This document shows, one piece after another, positions 9,163-18,020 of a stretch of DNA of 64,000 nt. The notes under the pieces were generated by a model, which did no database searches, was not told where the DNA came from, and saw only the letters and a list, made by a program, of their open reading frames with translations. This DNA comes from Acidovorax sp. SUPP3334 (lineage in GTDB: Bacteria > Pseudomonadota > Gammaproteobacteria > Burkholderiales > Burkholderiaceae_C), in assembly GCF_030159055.1 (NCBI RefSeq), contig NZ_BQXQ01000021.1, positions 1 through 64,000 on the forward strand. The letters run 5' to 3'. A program made the position numbers and the translations under genes. Position 1 is the stretch's first letter, and the number at the start of each line of letters is the position of its first letter.

Positions 9163-10350
9163 ATGAAAACCCTTCGCCTTCGCCCTGGCAAGGAGCGCTC
9201 GCTCCTGCGCCGCCACCCCTGGATCTTCGAATCGGCCATCGCCAAAGGCGGGGGCGACAGCGGCGAGACGGTGCGGGTCGAGTCGCACGAAGGCCAGTTC
9301 CTTGCCTGGGCGGCCTTCAGCCCCACCTCCCGCATCCGCGCCCGGGTGTGGAGCTTCGACGAAGCCCAGCGCATCGATGCTCCTTTTTTAATAGCTAAGG
9401 TCCGGCGTTCCATATGCGCCAGAGGCCGATTCGGCATTGAAAGCGACGGCGTGCGCCTGGTGCATGGCGAGTCCGACGGCCTGCCCGGCCTGATCGTGGA
9501 CCGCTACGGCGACACGCTGGTGGCGCAATTCACCAGCGCCGGCACCGAGCGCTGGAAGGCCGAGATCGCCGATGCATTGCTCCAGGAAACCGGCCTGGCC
9601 CGCCTGTATGAACGCTCCGACGCCAGCGTGCGCGGCCTGGAGGGCCTGGAGCCCGCCACCGGCTGGCTGCGCGGCGAGGGCGAGACGGGCCTGGAAATCC
9701 GCGAGCACGAATGGCGCCTGACGCTGGACATCGCCGAGGGGCACAAGACCGGCTTCTATCTCGACCAGCGCGACAGCCGCAAGCGTTTTGCGGATGCCAC
9801 GCGGCGCCTGGGCTTTCAGCGCGTGCTCAATTGCTACTGCTACACGGGCGGCTTCACCGTGGCGGCGCTGGCGGGCGGGGCCGGGCAGGTGACCTCGATC
9901 GATTCCTCGGGCCCCGCGCTGGAGCGCGCCCGGGCGCACGTGGCCCTCAACGGGTTCGACGCCGGCCGCGCGGACTTTCTCGATGCCGACGTGAACGCCT
10001 CGCTGCGGCAATTCCTGAAGGACGGCCGCACCTTCGACGCCATCGTGCTCGATCCGCCCAAGTTCGCCCCCACCGCTGCGCACGCCGACCGCGCCGCGCG
10101 GGCCTACAAGGACATCAACCGCCTGGCGCTGCAACTGCTGGAGCCGGGCGGCATGCTCTACACGTTCTCGTGCTCGGGGGGCATCAGCGCCGATCTGTTC
10201 CACAAGATCGTCGCCTCGGCCGGTGCCGATGCGGGGGTGGACGGCTTCATCCTGGAGCGCCTGGGCGGCGCACCCGACCATCCGATGACGCTGGAGTTTC
10301 CCGAGGGCGAATACCTCAAGGGCCTGGCCGTGATGCGCAAGCCGGCCTGA
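9163..10350 (+). CDS. rlmI: 23S rRNA m5C1962 methyltransferase RlmI family
   Basis: 395-residue SAM-dependent methyltransferase with an N-terminal PUA domain (about residues 1-75) and a Rossmann catalytic domain. RVLNCYCYTGGFTVAAL is the SAM-binding loop and VLDPPKFAP is motif IV. YTFSCSGG near residue 330 carries the Cys expected in the family. Residues 72-91 are encoded by a copy of the dispersed repeat, yet the total length is normal, so the repeat replaces rather than adds sequence. The gene is divergent from the chemoreceptor gene with 237 nt between them. Confidence 0.93.
   Translation: MKTLRLRPGKERSLLRRHPWIFESAIAKGGGDSGETVRVESHEGQFLAWAAFSPTSRIRARVWSFDEAQRIDAPFLIAKVRRSICARGRFGIESDGVRLVHGESDGLPGLIVDRYGDTLVAQFTSAGTERWKAEIADALLQETGLARLYERSDASVRGLEGLEPATGWLRGEGETGLEIREHEWRLTLDIAEGHKTGFYLDQRDSRKRFADATRRLGFQRVLNCYCYTGGFTVAALAGGAGQVTSIDSSGPALERARAHVALNGFDAGRADFLDADVNASLRQFLKDGRTFDAIVLDPPKFAPTAAHADRAARAYKDINRLALQLLEPGGMLYTFSCSGGISADLFHKIVASAGADAGVDGFILERLGGAPDHPMTLEFPEGEYLKGLAVMRKPA
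9378..9433 (+). repeat. Dispersed AT-hairpin repeat, copy B (inside rlmI)
   Basis: Plus-oriented copy. An AT-rich segment ending TTAATAGCTAAGG is followed by TTCCATATGCGCCAGAGGCC and a short GATTCGG end. It is read in frame and encodes residues 72-91 of RlmI, in the linker between the PUA and methyltransferase parts. Confidence 0.7.
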
Positions 10351-10519
10351 AGCCCTCCCTTGCGCCAGGGTGGAGCGGCGGCACCGGGTGTGGGGCTTGA
10401 CAGCTTCGCTAAACTTCTTTCATGCCCATGGAGCGGCCGCTCCGCCCGCTCCCCGATCCCCAAATTCCGCCGCGCTCCGCCACACCTCGGCCCCGGCGGC
10501 CTTTCCCTGAAAGCCTTCC

Positions 10520-11602
10520 ATGTCCCTCATTCCCGCCACCATCCTCACCGGCTTCCTGGGCTCGGGCAAGACCACGCTGCTCAAGCGCCTGCTGTCCGAG
10601 GCCCACGGCCAGAAGATCGCCGTGATCGAAAACGAATTCGGCGAAGAGAACATCGACAACGACATCCTGGTGACCGAATCCAAGGAGCAGATCGTGCAGA
10701 TGAGCAACGGCTGCATCTGCTGCACCATCCGCGAAGACCTGCGCGAGACGCTGCAATTGCTGGCCGCCAAGAAGCGCCAGGGCCTGCTCGAATTCGACCG
10801 CATCGTGATCGAAACCACCGGCCTGGCCGACCCCGGCCCCGTGGCGCAGACCTTCTTCATGGACGAAGAGATCGCAGAGACGTACCTCATCGATTCCATC
10901 ATCACCCTGGTGGACGCCAAGCACGCGCCCCAGCAGCTCAACGACCGCCAGGAGGCGCGCCGCCAGGTGGGGTTCGCCGACCAGATATTCCTGTCCAAGA
11001 CCGATCTGGTGGGCAAGGAAGAGACCGACGCCCTGATCCACCGCCTCAAGCACATGAACCCGCGCGCGCCCATCAAGGCCGTGCATTTCGGCGAAGTGCC
11101 GCTGGCCGAGGTGCTGGACCTGCGCGGCTTCAACCTGAACGCCAAGCTGGACATCGACCCCGAGTTCCTCAAGGAAGACGACCACGGCCACGGGCATGAC
11201 CACGACCATGGCCACCAGGACCACGACCATGAACACGGCGAGCACTGCGACCATCCCTCGCACCAGCACGGCGAGAACCACGGGCGCCACCATCACCACG
11301 ACGACGATGTGAAGAGCTTCGTCTACCGTGCCGAGCGGCCCTTCGATCCCGCCAAGCTGGAGGACTTCCTGGGCGCCATCGTCAACATCTACGGCCCGCG
11401 CATGCTGCGCTACAAGGGCGTGCTGAACATGAAGGGCACCGAGCGCAAGGTGATCTTCCAGGGCGTGCACCAGTTGATGGGCAGCGACCTGGGGCCGCAG
11501 TGGGCCGAGGACGAGCCGCGTTTGAGCAAGATGGTTTTCATCGGCCTGGACCTGCCCAAGGACATCTTCCTGCAGGGCCTCGAACAATGTCTGGCCGAGT
11601 AG
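10520..11602 (+). CDS. CobW/COG0523 family GTPase, putative metallochaperone
   Basis: 360-residue G3E GTPase of the COG0523 group (YjiA, ZigA and CobW relatives), thought to deliver zinc or other metals. P-loop GFLGSGKTT spans residues 11-19, the metal-binding CxCC motif is C65-I-C67-C68, and SKTD is the base-recognition motif. Between the GTPase and the C-terminal CobW domain (from about residue 265) is a loop of roughly 45 residues (about 220-265) made almost entirely of His, Asp and Gly, a likely metal reservoir. It lies 175 nt upstream of dksA on the same strand. No clear Zur box was found upstream. Confidence 0.9.
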   Translation: MSLIPATILTGFLGSGKTTLLKRLLSEAHGQKIAVIENEFGEENIDNDILVTESKEQIVQMSNGCICCTIREDLRETLQLLAAKKRQGLLEFDRIVIETTGLADPGPVAQTFFMDEEIAETYLIDSIITLVDAKHAPQQLNDRQEARRQVGFADQIFLSKTDLVGKEETDALIHRLKHMNPRAPIKAVHFGEVPLAEVLDLRGFNLNAKLDIDPEFLKEDDHGHGHDHDHGHQDHDHEHGEHCDHPSHQHGENHGRHHHHDDDVKSFVYRAERPFDPAKLEDFLGAIVNIYGPRMLRYKGVLNMKGTERKVIFQGVHQLMGSDLGPQWAEDEPRLSKMVFIGLDLPKDIFLQGLEQCLAE

Positions 11603-11724
11603 GACGAAGCCCCTTTCGGCGCTTGCCGCGCGGGCTTGTGTGATATCTGCCACTTTCCAGTGCGCGACGCCCCTGGATCGATACAATCGCGCCCCGGTAA
11701 AACGCCGGAAGGCCTGCTACTGCC

Positions 11725-11750
11725 CCCGGAGCCGCGTCGCGTGCTCCGGG
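11725..11750 (+). promoter_or_regulatory. Hairpin in the dksA 5' leader
   Basis: Perfect 8-bp inverted repeat CCCGGAGC / GCTCCGGG with a 10-nt loop, 28 nt before the dksA start codon. It has no T tract, so it is not a typical intrinsic terminator. It could be a leader structure affecting dksA mRNA stability or translation, or the stem that ends the transcript of the upstream GTPase gene. A possible -10 hexamer TACAAT lies at 11682-11687, without a convincing -35. Confidence 0.4.
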
Positions 11751-11777
11751 CCCGCCCCTACTGCGAGGAGACAGGAA

Positions 11778-12509
11778 GTGAAAGCCGATACCAGCAAACC
11801 CGAGGCGGATGCCAAGGCACCCCTCAGCGGCACCGTCCGCGCAGCCGCTAAAGCGGTTGCCAAACCCAAGCCCGAGGCGGCATCGCCTGTTTCCGCGGAG
11901 CCTTCGGACGAACCCGCGCGCAGCGCCCGGCCTTCTTCCCGTTTGGCCCAATTGACCGTACCATCCATGGCACCCGCGGTGGCTTCCACCGCCGCCAAAG
12001 CCAGCTACACACACACCATGCCTACGACCCTGCAAAATTCCGGCGCGGCCGCCAAGAAAGATCCGAAGCTGGCCGGCAACTGGAAAACCAAGTCCGCCGA
12101 GGAGCTGACCGACGCCGAAGTGCTCGCCATGCCCGACACCGAGTACATGAATGAAAAACAGCTGGCGTTCTTCCGCCACAAGCTGGTGCAGTTGAAGCAA
12201 GACATGCACAACAACGCCGGTGAAACCACCGAGCACCTGCGCGAAGACACCGTGGTCGTTCCCGACCCCGCCGACCGCGCCACCATCGAAGAAGAGCACG
12301 CCCTCGAACTGCGCACCCGCGACCGCGAGCGCAAATTGCTCAAGAAGATCGAGCAATCCATCGGCCGCATCGACGCGGGCGACTACGGCTACTGCGACGA
12401 GACGGGCGAGCCCATCGGCGTCGGCCGCCTGCTGGCACGCCCCACGGCCACGCTGTCGCTGGAAGCGCAGCAGCGCCGCGAACTCAAGCAAAAGATGTTC
12501 GGGGACTGA
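11778..12509 (+). CDS. dksA: RNA polymerase-binding transcription factor DksA (single-cysteine type)
   Basis: Enters the RNA polymerase secondary channel and cooperates with ppGpp. The coiled-coil tip motif DPADRA provides D163, D166 and A168. The C-terminal globule reads YCDETGEPIGVGRLLARPTA: only C206 remains of the four cysteines that bind zinc in the E. coli protein, so this form is probably zinc-independent. The GTG start at 11778 was chosen for its GAGGAGACAGGA ribosome site. It gives an 80-residue Ala/Lys/Pro-rich extension before M81, where the family homology begins. A start at M81 has no ribosome site. Confidence 0.92.
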   Translation: MKADTSKPEADAKAPLSGTVRAAAKAVAKPKPEAASPVSAEPSDEPARSARPSSRLAQLTVPSMAPAVASTAAKASYTHTMPTTLQNSGAAAKKDPKLAGNWKTKSAEELTDAEVLAMPDTEYMNEKQLAFFRHKLVQLKQDMHNNAGETTEHLREDTVVVPDPADRATIEEEHALELRTRDRERKLLKKIEQSIGRIDAGDYGYCDETGEPIGVGRLLARPTATLSLEAQQRRELKQKMFGD

Positions 12510-12554
12510 TCTTCCCGAGGTGTTTTGCGCGGCGAGCGACCTGAACCACGATCC

Positions 12555-14276
12555 ATGAGCAAGGAAGAGTCTTCCCCCGGCCTGTTGACCAAGATGGTTC
12601 GGTTCGTCCGCAACCCCACGGTCAACTGGACCGATCTTGATTCCATCGATGCCGACCGCGAAAGCCAGTACAGCAAGCAGATGCTCAAGGAGATGATCGA
12701 GCGCAAGCGCCGCAACGATTTCGTGCGCCGCCGCGAGTTCGATCAACTGCGCAAGCTGCGCAAGCGCGAGGCCCTGCAGGGCCAGCGCACCGAAGACCCG
12801 ACCGCACGCCCCTCGTTCTTTCAAAGCAGCATGGCATCGCCCGATGACCGGGCCGTCACGCTCAAGAAGATCGACGAGATCGAGGCGCAGATGTCCCAGC
12901 AGTGGTGGAAAAGCAAGAACACCGCCGTGCCCAGCGAACTCGGCGACATGGGTTCGCCGGAGTCCAGGTCCGCGGCCGATGCCCGGGCCTTCGCGCCCAC
13001 GGCGCCGGCCAGCCTGTCCGGCGCACTGTCCGCCGCCCCGACTGCGGTGCAGCCGCTGTTCACGGGCGAGAGCCTGCTGCCGGGCGCTTCGTCCGAAGGC
13101 GGCGCGATCGTGCCGCCAGCGCAGCGGCCGGTGCCATCGGCCCTGGCCAGCGCGCCGCCAGCGGTCCCCGCCGTGGTTCTAGAACCGGAGGAATTCGTGC
13201 ACGAACCCGACCTCGAGGAAGCCGCCATCCGTTTTGCCAATGGCGACCATGCCGGCGCGGAGTCCGGCCTGCTCGAAGTGCTGGCGCAGCACGAGCAGGA
13301 CGATCCCCGGCAGCAGCTGGAAATCTGGATGACGCTGTTCGATCTGTACCGCGCCATCGGAGAGCACGAGCGTTTCGATGCGCTGGCGATCGACTACGCC
13401 GCGCGGTTCAGCCGTTCGGCCCCGCTGTGGTTTTCCATGCCCGAGCTGCTCGGCCTGCAGGTGCAGGCGGCGCCGGCCGCCTCGGGGCTGCCCCAGCGCG
13501 AGTTCAGCTGGAACGCCCCGGCTTCCCTGGCAGCGCAATCGGTGGTGGCGCTGCAGGCCTCGCTGGCCCGTGCCGCACCGCCCTGGACCCTGACGTGGTC
13601 GCGCCTGGCGGCCATCGACGAGGCCGCGGTGCCGCTGCTGGCCAATCTGTTCACGCAGTGGGCCGAGCAAGAGGTGCAACTGTCCTTCTTCGGGGTGGAT
13701 GCGCTCAATACGGTGCTGGAGTCGCGCACGCAGTCGGGCGACCGCGACACGTCTCCGGAATGGTGGCGCCTGCGCATGGCGGCCCTGCGCCTCATGGGCC
13801 GGCCCGACGAATTCGAACTCGTGGCCCTCGACTACTGCGTGACCTACGAGGTTTCGCCCCCCTCGTGGGTCTCGCCGCGATGCAGCTATTCCAGTGATGA
13901 CGGCTCGGCGCCCGTGCCCGAAGCGGCGTCCCTGGCCGATCTGCACGCCTCGGGCTACGGCGACCCGTCGTCCATGCCCGCGGGGCTGGAGAGCGGCGAT
14001 CTGCCGGCCTCGCTGTCCGGCCACATCGAAGGCGATGCAGCGCCCCTGCTGGAGCCGTTCGAAGAGCGGCTGAAGCCCGGTGCGCCGCTGATCATCGCGT
14101 GCGACCGGCTGATCCGCGTGGATTTCACGGCGGCTGGCTCGGTGCTCAACTGGGCGGCCGAGCAGCAGGCCCAGGGCCATGCGGTGCACTTCATCAACCT
14201 GCAGCGGCTGGTGGCGGTGTTCTTCAACGTGATCGGCGTGAACGAACACGCCTGGGTCGTTCCGCGCAAGAACTGA
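12555..14276 (+). CDS. STAS-domain protein of unknown function
   Basis: 573-residue protein with no signal peptide. The N-terminal part contains a basic helical stretch (residues 45-80, rich in Arg/Lys), then a disordered Ala/Pro-rich linker (about 120-210), then a helical middle part that looks TPR-like. There are two STAS-like segments: one around residues 320-400 (AQSVVALQASLARA, WSRLAAIDEAAVPLLANLF) and one at the C-terminus (LIIACDRLIRVDFTAAGSVL, then HFINLQRLVAVFFNVIGV). STAS domains mediate protein contacts in anti-sigma and lipid-transport systems. The gene lies between dksA and hslV; its function is not known to me. Confidence 0.82.
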   Translation: MSKEESSPGLLTKMVRFVRNPTVNWTDLDSIDADRESQYSKQMLKEMIERKRRNDFVRRREFDQLRKLRKREALQGQRTEDPTARPSFFQSSMASPDDRAVTLKKIDEIEAQMSQQWWKSKNTAVPSELGDMGSPESRSAADARAFAPTAPASLSGALSAAPTAVQPLFTGESLLPGASSEGGAIVPPAQRPVPSALASAPPAVPAVVLEPEEFVHEPDLEEAAIRFANGDHAGAESGLLEVLAQHEQDDPRQQLEIWMTLFDLYRAIGEHERFDALAIDYAARFSRSAPLWFSMPELLGLQVQAAPAASGLPQREFSWNAPASLAAQSVVALQASLARAAPPWTLTWSRLAAIDEAAVPLLANLFTQWAEQEVQLSFFGVDALNTVLESRTQSGDRDTSPEWWRLRMAALRLMGRPDEFELVALDYCVTYEVSPPSWVSPRCSYSSDDGSAPVPEAASLADLHASGYGDPSSMPAGLESGDLPASLSGHIEGDAAPLLEPFEERLKPGAPLIIACDRLIRVDFTAAGSVLNWAAEQQAQGHAVHFINLQRLVAVFFNVIGVNEHAWVVPRKN

Positions 14277-14399
14277 CACCCTTCCGTCCGGTCTCCCAGC
14301 CGCGCCATTCGGGCTTGGCGGTGGATGCGGGCGGTGCCTTCCGGTGCCCTTGCGAAGGGCCGGTTGCAAACCGTGAGGGCATCCCCACATGCCAACGCT

Positions 14400-14945
14400 A
14401 TGGAACAGTTTCACGGCACCACCATCCTCAGCGTCCGCCGCCAGACGGCGGACGGCATTCAGGTCGCCATCGGCGGCGACGGCCAGGTCACCCTGGGCAA
14501 CATCGTGGTCAAGGGCACCGCGCGCAAGGTGCGCAAGCTCTACCACGGCAAGGTCCTCGCCGGCTTCGCCGGGGCGACGGCCGATGCGTTCACGCTCTTC
14601 GAGCGGTTCGAGGCCAAGCTGGAAAAGCACCAGGGCCACCTGACGCGCGCGGCCATCGAACTCACCAAGGACTGGCGCACCGACCGCGTGCTGCGCCGCC
14701 TGGAGGCCATGCTGGCGGTGGCCGATGCGAGCGCCTCGCTCATCATCACCGGCAACGGCGACGTGCTGGAGCCCGAGCAGGGCATCGTGGCCATCGGATC
14801 GGGTGGCGCCTATGCGCATTCGGCCGCCAAGGCGCTGTTGAACCACACGGAGCTCAGCGCGCAGGAGGTGGTCAAGAAGTCGCTGGAGATCGCCGGCGAA
14901 CTGTGCATCTACACCAACATGAACCACACCATCGAGACGCTCTGA
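14400..14945 (+). CDS. hslV: ATP-dependent protease subunit HslV
   Basis: Proteolytic core of the HslUV (ClpQY) cytoplasmic protease. The catalytic N-terminal threonine is T7, preceded by MEQFHG, a short propeptide of a form I recall from betaproteobacterial Hsl[11 protein letters not shown] and the GSGGAYA segment are characteristic. It is 181 residues, normal size. The ribosome site is not strong. hslU follows after 82 nt, but that gap is filled by a copy of the dispersed repeat. Confidence 0.96.
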   Translation: MEQFHGTTILSVRRQTADGIQVAIGGDGQVTLGNIVVKGTARKVRKLYHGKVLAGFAGATADAFTLFERFEAKLEKHQGHLTRAAIELTKDWRTDRVLRRLEAMLAVADASASLIITGNGDVLEPEQGIVAIGSGGAYAHSAAKALLNHTELSAQEVVKKSLEIAGELCIYTNMNHTIETL

Positions 14946-14957
14946 GCGTTCTGGTGT

Positions 14958-15015
14958 TTACTATTAATTTGATAGCTGCCTGCCCTAGAGGAATATGCGC
15001 TGGCAGCTCATTTGA
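14958..15015 (+). repeat. Dispersed AT-hairpin repeat, copy C (hslV-hslU gap)
   Basis: The best full copy in the window: an AT-rich inverted arm CTATTAATTTGATAG, then CTGCCTGCCCTAGAGG, AATATGCGCTGGCAGC and a short TCATTTGA tail. GCTGCC and GGCAGC in this copy can also pair. It ends 13 nt before the hslU start, so it occupies the place where a ribosome site would normally evolve. Confidence 0.8.
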
Positions 15016-15027
15016 TTGCAGGTCTCC

Positions 15028-16356
15028 ATGTCGTCCATGACCCCCCAGGAAATCGTCTCCGAACTCGACCACCACATCGTCGGCCAGGCCAGCGCCAAGC
15101 GCGCCGTCGCCATCGCGCTGCGCAACCGCTGGCGCCGCCAGCAGGTGGAGGGCGCGCTGCGCCACGAGATCACGCCCAAGAACATCCTCATGATCGGCCC
15201 CACCGGCGTGGGCAAGACCGAGATCGCCCGCCGCCTTGCGCGCCTGGCGGATGCGCCCTTCATCAAAGTCGAGGCCACCAAGTTCACCGAAGTGGGCTAT
15301 GTGGGCAAGGACGTGGATTCCATCATCCGCGACCTGGTCGAGATGGCCGTCAAGCAAGCCCGCGAGAGCGACATGAAGAAGGGCCGCGCCCGTGCCGAGG
15401 ACGCCGCCGAGGAGCGCATCCTCGACGTGCTGGTGCCGCCCGCGCGAAGCGCCGCGCAGGACGCATCCGCACCCGCCGACAACACCGCCCGGCAGGTGTT
15501 TCGCAAGAAGCTGCGCGAGGGCCAGCTGGACGACAAGGAAATCGAAATCGATGTGGCCGACGCCCGGCCCCAGCTGGAAATCATGGGTCCGCAGGGCATG
15601 GAAGAGATGGCCGAGCAGCTGCGCGGCATGTTCAGCCAGATGGGCCAGGAAAAGCGCCACACGCGCAAGCTCAAGATCGCCGAGGCGCTGAAGCTGCTCA
15701 CCGACGAAGAAGCCGCCAAGCTCGTGAACGAGGACGAGGTGAAGACCCGCGCGGTGCAGAACGCCGAGCAAAATGGCATCGTCTTCATCGACGAGATCGA
15801 CAAGGTCGCCACGCGGCAGGAATCCAGCGGCTCGGACATTTCCCGCCAGGGCGTGCAGCGCGACCTGCTGCCGCTGGTGGAGGGCACCACGGTGTCCACC
15901 AAGTACGGCATGGTCAAGACGGACCACATCCTCTTCATCGCTTCGGGCGCGTTCCACCTGAGCAAACCGAGCGACCTGATCCCCGAACTGCAGGGGCGCT
16001 TTCCGATCCGGGTGGAGCTGGAGTCGCTGTCGGTGCAGGACTTCGAGGCCATCCTCACGCAGACCCATGCCTCGCTGGTCAAGCAGTACCAGGCCTTGCT
16101 GGCCACCGAAGGGGTGACGCTGGAATTCGCTCCCGAAGGCATCACGCGGCTGGCGCACATCGCGTTCGACGTGAACGAGCGCACCGAGAACATCGGCGCC
16201 CGCCGGCTCTCCACGGTGATGGAGCGCTTGCTCGACGAAGTGAGCTTCGATGCGGCCCGGCTTTCGGGCCAGACGGTGGTCGTGGACGCCGCTTACGTGA
16301 GTGGCCGGCTCGAGTCCTTGAGCCAGGACGAAGATTTATCGCGCTATATCTTGTAA
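15028..16356 (+). CDS. hslU: HslU, ATPase subunit of the HslUV protease
   Basis: AAA+ unfoldase that feeds substrates to HslV. N-terminal sequence [16 protein letters not shown], Walker [10 protein letters not shown] (about residues 57-65), the intermediate I-domain (about 110-240) and Walker B IVFIDEID (about 250-257). The C-terminus SRYIL matches the peptide that inserts into HslV. It is 442 residues. The start could be 15028 or 15037, and the frame continues 12 nt upstream. No good Shine-Dalgarno is visible because the upstream DNA is repeat copy C. Confidence 0.96.
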   Translation: MSSMTPQEIVSELDHHIVGQASAKRAVAIALRNRWRRQQVEGALRHEITPKNILMIGPTGVGKTEIARRLARLADAPFIKVEATKFTEVGYVGKDVDSIIRDLVEMAVKQARESDMKKGRARAEDAAEERILDVLVPPARSAAQDASAPADNTARQVFRKKLREGQLDDKEIEIDVADARPQLEIMGPQGMEEMAEQLRGMFSQMGQEKRHTRKLKIAEALKLLTDEEAAKLVNEDEVKTRAVQNAEQNGIVFIDEIDKVATRQESSGSDISRQGVQRDLLPLVEGTTVSTKYGMVKTDHILFIASGAFHLSKPSDLIPELQGRFPIRVELESLSVQDFEAILTQTHASLVKQYQALLATEGVTLEFAPEGITRLAHIAFDVNERTENIGARRLSTVMERLLDEVSFDAARLSGQTVVVDAAYVSGRLESLSQDEDLSRYIL

Positions 16357-16654
16357 AAAGATTCCGGGCCGGCGCGGCCCCTGGTTCGTTGGCGGGATTC
16401 CAGGTTGGGTGAAACCCTTCAGGTATCACTTGCACAGGCTGCCCTAAGTGCTTATTCAGTAACGCATTTTGGGTATTCCTCACTGGCACTGTCGGTGCTA
16501 AGTCGTTGATTTCATTGCAAAACTTTGTTGCACCTGGCGGGGCCCGGTATTTTTTTCCTGCTACAGTGCAAAAAAGTGCAATTAAGTGGTGAAAAGTGCC
16601 CTCGTGCGCCCATTCCGGGCGTTCAGGCGCGACAACGAGTTAGGGTTCGATTCC
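16357..16654. other. Intergenic region hslU-mraZ
   Basis: 298 nt without a gene, and visibly more AT-rich than its surroundings. It should hold the promoter of the dcw cluster. TTGCAC at 16430-16435 is followed 17 nt later by TATTCA (16453-16458); a second TTGCAC lies at 16528-16533. Neither pair is strong. The last 90 nt hold the MraZ-type box array. No terminator with a T tract was found for hslU. Confidence 0.5.
16565..16598 (+). promoter_or_regulatory. MraZ-type operator: four AGTG boxes at exact 10-bp spacing
   Basis: AGTG occurs at 16565, 16575, 16585 and 16595, each one helical turn apart; three of the boxes are preceded by AA. MraZ is a ring-shaped autoregulator of dcw clusters that binds short direct repeats spaced about 10 bp (TGGG-type in E. 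coli, AAAGTG-type in Mycoplasma). The array ends 57 nt before the mraZ start, where an autoregulatory operator would be expected. Confidence 0.75.
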
Positions 16655-17083
16655 GTGTTTCAAGGGGCGTCATCGCTGAGTCTGGATGCAAAGGGAAGGC
16701 TTTCCGTGCCTACCCGGCATCGTGACGTCCTCGCCGCCACGGCGAACAGCCAACTCACCATCACCAAGCACCCGCACGGCTGCCTCATGGTGTTCCCTCG
16801 CCCCGAATGGGAAAAATTCCGCGAACGCATTGCCGAGCTGCCCATGTCCGCCCAGTGGTGGAAGCGCATCTTCCTGGGCAATGCGATGGACGTGGACATG
16901 GACGGCACCGGCCGGGTGCTGGTTTCGCCCGAACTGCGCCAGGCCGCGGGCATCACCAAGGACACCATGCTGCTCGGCATGGGCAACCACTTCGAACTGT
17001 GGGACAAGGCAACGTACGAGGCGCAGGAAGCCGTCGCCATGCAAGCCGAAATGCCGGCCGCTTTCCAGGATTTTTCTTTCTGA
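16655..17083 (+). CDS. mraZ: Transcriptional regulator MraZ
   Basis: 142-residue DNA-binding protein with two AbrB-like SpoVT folds, and autoregulator of the division and cell-wall cluster. [20 protein letters not shown] at residues 2-21 is the first DNA-binding half and [18 protein letters not shown] the second. I use the GTG at 16655 because the family begins with FQGAS; an upstream ATG at 16586 would add 23 unrelated residues overlapping the operator region. First gene of the dcw cluster; rsmH begins 4 nt after its stop codon. Confidence 0.93.
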   Translation: MFQGASSLSLDAKGRLSVPTRHRDVLAATANSQLTITKHPHGCLMVFPRPEWEKFRERIAELPMSAQWWKRIFLGNAMDVDMDGTGRVLVSPELRQAAGITKDTMLLGMGNHFELWDKATYEAQEAVAMQAEMPAAFQDFSF

Positions 17084-17087
17084 GGCC

Positions 17088-18020
17088 ATGGTGAACGCAC
17101 CGCTGCAACACACCACGGTCTTGCTGGGCGAGGCGGTCGACGCCTTGCTGGGCGCCGCCGGCCCTGCGCCCGCAGGCACCTGGATCGACGCTACCTTCGG
17201 GCGCGGAGGGCATTCGCGAAGAATCCTGGACCGATTGGGGCCGAGCGGAGGCCTCGTGGCGTTCGACAAGGACCCCGAGGCCATCGCAGAAGCAGCGCGC
17301 ATCACCGATGCGCGTTTTTCCATTCGGCACGAGGGATTTCGCCATCTGGCGGACCTGCCCGAGCGCAGCGCCGCCGGCATCCTCATGGACCTGGGCGTGA
17401 GTTCGCCCCAGATCGACAGCCCCGACCGGGGCTTCAGCTTTCGTTTCGATGGCCCGCTGGACATGCGCATGGACACCACGCGCGGGGAAAGCGTGGCCGA
17501 TTGGCTGGCCACGGCCGAGGTCGGCCAGATTGCGGAGGTGATACGTGACTACGGCGAAGAACGGTTTGCTGGCCCCATTGCAAAGGCGATTGTTGCTCGT
17601 CGCGAGGAGCGGGGCCCTCTTGCCACCACCGCTGAACTGGCCCAACTCGTGGCTGGCTCGGTCAAGACCCGCGAAGCAGGCCAGAACCCTGCAACGCGCA
17701 CCTTTCAGGCTCTTCGGATTTTCATCAACGCCGAGCTTGAAGAACTCCAGCAGGCGCTAGAGGCCAGCCTGAGCGTGCTCGCGCCCGGTGGCCGGCTGGT
17801 GGTGATCAGCTTCCATTCGCTGGAAGACCGCATCGTCAAGCAGTTCATCGCCCAGCATTCCAAAGAGGTGTTCGACCGCCGCGCGCCGTTCGCGCAGCCG
17901 CAGCCCATGCGCCTGAAAGCGCTGGACCGCATCAAGCCCACCGCGGCCGAGATCGAGGCCAACCCCCGCTCCCGCAGCGCCGTGATGCGTGTGGCCGAGC
18001 GCACGGAGGTGCCGGCATGA
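17088..18020 (+). CDS. rsmH: 16S rRNA m4C1402 methyltransferase RsmH (MraW)
   Basis: 310-residue SAM-dependent methyltransferase acting on N4 of cytosine 1402. Motifs are the N-terminal [13 protein letters not shown], the SAM-binding [14 protein letters not shown], then [20 protein letters not shown] and the C-terminal [13 protein letters not shown], all diagnostic. It starts 4 nt after mraZ and overlaps ftsL by ATGA. Confidence 0.97.
   Translation: MVNAPLQHTTVLLGEAVDALLGAAGPAPAGTWIDATFGRGGHSRRILDRLGPSGGLVAFDKDPEAIAEAARITDARFSIRHEGFRHLADLPERSAAGILMDLGVSSPQIDSPDRGFSFRFDGPLDMRMDTTRGESVADWLATAEVGQIAEVIRDYGEERFAGPIAKAIVARREERGPLATTAELAQLVAGSVKTREAGQNPATRTFQALRIFINAELEELQQALEASLSVLAPGGRLVVISFHSLEDRIVKQFIAQHSKEVFDRRAPFAQPQPMRLKALDRIKPTAAEIEANPRSRSAVMRVAERTEVPA

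Noticed and set aside
10397-10425. TTGACA as a promoter for the CobW GTPase gene
   Set aside because: The -35 is perfect, but no acceptable -10 hexamer lies 16-18 nt downstream, so I do not annotate it.
11170-11310. Possible tandem DNA repeat or CRISPR-like array in the His/Asp-rich region
   Set aside because: The repetition is codon-level (CAC/GAC/GGC) inside an intact reading frame, with no constant repeat plus spacer pattern.
10409-11686. 425-codon minus-strand frame antisense to the CobW GTPase
   Set aside because: The translation has no motifs; its Val/His-rich stretch is only the complement of the His/Asp-coding region.
13179-14927. 582-codon minus-strand frame antisense to the STAS protein and hslV
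   Set aside because: hslV on the plus strand is certain, and the antisense translation is Arg/Gln/His-rich without domains.
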